DNA of 5,485 nt from Candidatus Falkowiibacteriota bacterium (GTDB lineage: Bacteria > Patescibacteriota > Patescibacteriia > Patescibacteriales > GWE2-39-37), in the NCBI GenBank assembly GCA_013335665.1, contig JAAXVE010000062.1:1-5485 (forward strand). The letters run 5' to 3'. Under the pieces are notes generated by a model that worked only from the letters and a program-made list of their open reading frames with translations, was not told the origin of the DNA and ran no database searches. The translations under genes were made by a program, and so were the position numbers. This document shows, piece after piece, positions 4,309 through 5,485 of this stretch. Numbering within the stretch: the stretch's first letter is position 1; each line of letters starts with the position of its first letter.

Positions 4309-5485
4309 TTATGCTGAATGATTTCTTTCGTATTCGCTTAAATTATCCTTAAGTCTTATAGCTGGAATGACGGCCGAAAAAACGACCAATCCGTTGACCA
4401 GGAACATCTCCCGCAAGCCGAGCCATCTGAGCAATATCGCCGAAAAAACTGCGGCGGCAATATATCCGACTGGGGCGGCCGTGCGGAAAAAATCAATCAA
4501 GTCGACATCTGCGCCATCAATACGCTTATAAAAATACGAATCTCGCAAAACTTGCACTGCTGCTGCACCGACGCGAGTCAAAAGCATAGCCAATGCCCAG
4601 ACCCACAAAGCAGTGCTTGAAATGAAGTATAGCCCAATCGTAGCAATCGCTTGCCAGACAAGGAAAAAGACAAGCATCTCTTTCTCTCCCCAATATTTAT
4701 CGGCCAACCAGCCTAGCGGGTACTCGAAAAAAACAAAAGGCAGGAGCATGATCATCAGGATCGAACCGACGTTATCCCAGCTAATACCGCTATTTATCAA
4801 ATACAACGTCGAGTACATCACCATCATGCCATAAAAAAACTCCAAAGCACATGAAATGTAATAAATCTTGATAATGCTCTTGCGCTTCCAAGCCCGTGAA
4901 AGCAGTTCTGGCACGGTGATGCGTGGAATTGGCTGCCCGTTATTCACTTGTTTCAGACCAAAAATAACCAAAAGCAAAACGATGCTCTTTATGAATAACA
5001 CCAAGAGAAAAATGGCGCTGAAATCAAACTTGCCCAAAAGCCAACTTGACAGCTTTGGCCCTAAGATAAAACCGCAATTGCAAATCGTCAGGTAAACGCC
5101 ACGTATCCGACCGGAAGAAGAGTCACGGGAATAAGATTCAAGGATTACGTCCATACTAACCGCCATCAGGCCATCAAAAATAAAGTAGCCCATGAGCGCC
5201 AAAACCGAGAGCCAAGGACTTATGCTAGCCAGCATTACTCCCATCATAAATATCTCGCCACTGATAGCCAGGCGCAAGATGTTCGATTTGCCCCAAGTCC
5301 TGGTCAGCTTATGCAAGTTGATCAAAATGATCAAAACAACAACATAAGCTATGAAATAGTAAACGCCCACGTCATCGCTTCCGACTTTTTCTGTAAAAAA
5401 AGTCGCTGCCACATAAGTAAGCAAGGACTGGGAGAATCCGATGAGCGCCCCGAGGGCGTAAATCATGGCTAATTTTGACTTTGGC
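4309..5485 (-). CDS. MFS transporter, 12 TM, 5' end probably outside the window
   Basis: From the ATG at 5466 the protein has 385 aa with about twelve hydrophobic segments in two groups of six, split by a basic loop (about 171-198). MFS signatures are visible: GRIRG...NCGFILGP (119-137) between TM4 and TM5, and GWLADKYWGEKEM (252-264), a motif-A-like loop between TM8 and TM9. It should sit in the cytoplasmic membrane; the substrate is unknown. The reading frame stays open upstream of the ATG to the edge (codons PKSKLA), and the ATG lies almost at the start of TM1 without a Shine-Dalgarno. The true start is therefore probably beyond the window and the listed feature runs to the edge. It is the first visible gene of the cluster, 4 nt from the metallophosphoesterase, and may export or import a compound related to those hydrolases. 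Confidence 0.88.
   Translation of the reverse strand, partial: PKSKLAMIYALGALIGFSQSLLTYVAATFFTEKVGSDDVGVYYFIAYVVVLIILINLHKLTRTWGKSNILRLAISGEIFMMGVMLASISPWLSVLALMGYFIFDGLMAVSMDVILESYSRDSSSGRIRGVYLTICNCGFILGPKLSSWLLGKFDFSAIFLLVLFIKSIVLLLVIFGLKQVNNGQPIPRITVPELLSRAWKRKSIIKIYYISCALEFFYGMMVMYSTLYLINSGISWDNVGSILMIMLLPFVFFEYPLGWLADKYWGEKEMLVFFLVWQAIATIGLYFISSTALWVWALAMLLTRVGAAAVQVLRDSYFYKRIDGADVDLIDFFRTAAPVGYIAAAVFSAILLRWLGLREMFLVNGLVVFSAVIPAIRLKDNLSEYERNHSA

Noticed and set aside
1..5485. CRISPR array, rRNA, transposase or phage genes
   Set aside because: I saw no regularly spaced direct repeats, no rRNA-like sequence and no transposase or phage protein motifs on either strand.

Overview
The window looks like a compact bacterial chromosome segment. 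Sigma70-type -35/-10 boxes, intrinsic terminators and short or overlapping gene junctions are all visible. The gene set is mostly housekeeping and does not name the organism. Small genes, scarce Shine-Dalgarno sites and orphan small proteins would fit a reduced-genome or uncultured lineage such as Patescibacteria, but that is only an inference.

Layout, left to right. At 1-30 a minus-strand gene may begin and run off the left edge, behind an extended -10 promoter. At 155-414 there is a self-contained minus-strand unit of promoter, 56-codon membrane-protein gene and terminator. At 451-595 lies a 145-nt, exactly symmetric imperfect palindrome with long terminal inverted repeats and a possible cloverleaf-like fold. 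At 635-1234 (minus) is an RdgB/HAM1 nucleotide-pool sanitation pyrophosphatase. It diverges from 1334-2104 (plus), a secreted protein of unknown function that seems to hold two copies of one beta-rich domain. At 2173-2934 (minus) is a ClpP/SppA-fold protein with an unusual putative catalytic site, its own promoter and its own terminator. At 3015-5485 (minus) a cluster reads MFS transporter, YfcE-type metallophosphoesterase, inositol-monophosphatase-family enzyme. The junctions are 4 nt apart and then 8 nt overlapping, and the cluster ends in a terminator.

The three-gene cluster is probably one operon pairing a 12-TM transporter with two small-molecule phosphate-ester hydrolases; the substrate cannot be read from sequence. 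The other genes appear to be independent transcription units, since each boundary shows a promoter, a terminator or a change of strand. Only rdgB lacks an obvious terminator, and the 145-nt palindrome lies just beyond its end.

The most unusual items are the 145-nt palindrome, the 56-aa membrane protein, the ClpP-like protein with Cys where Ser is expected, and the two-repeat secreted protein.
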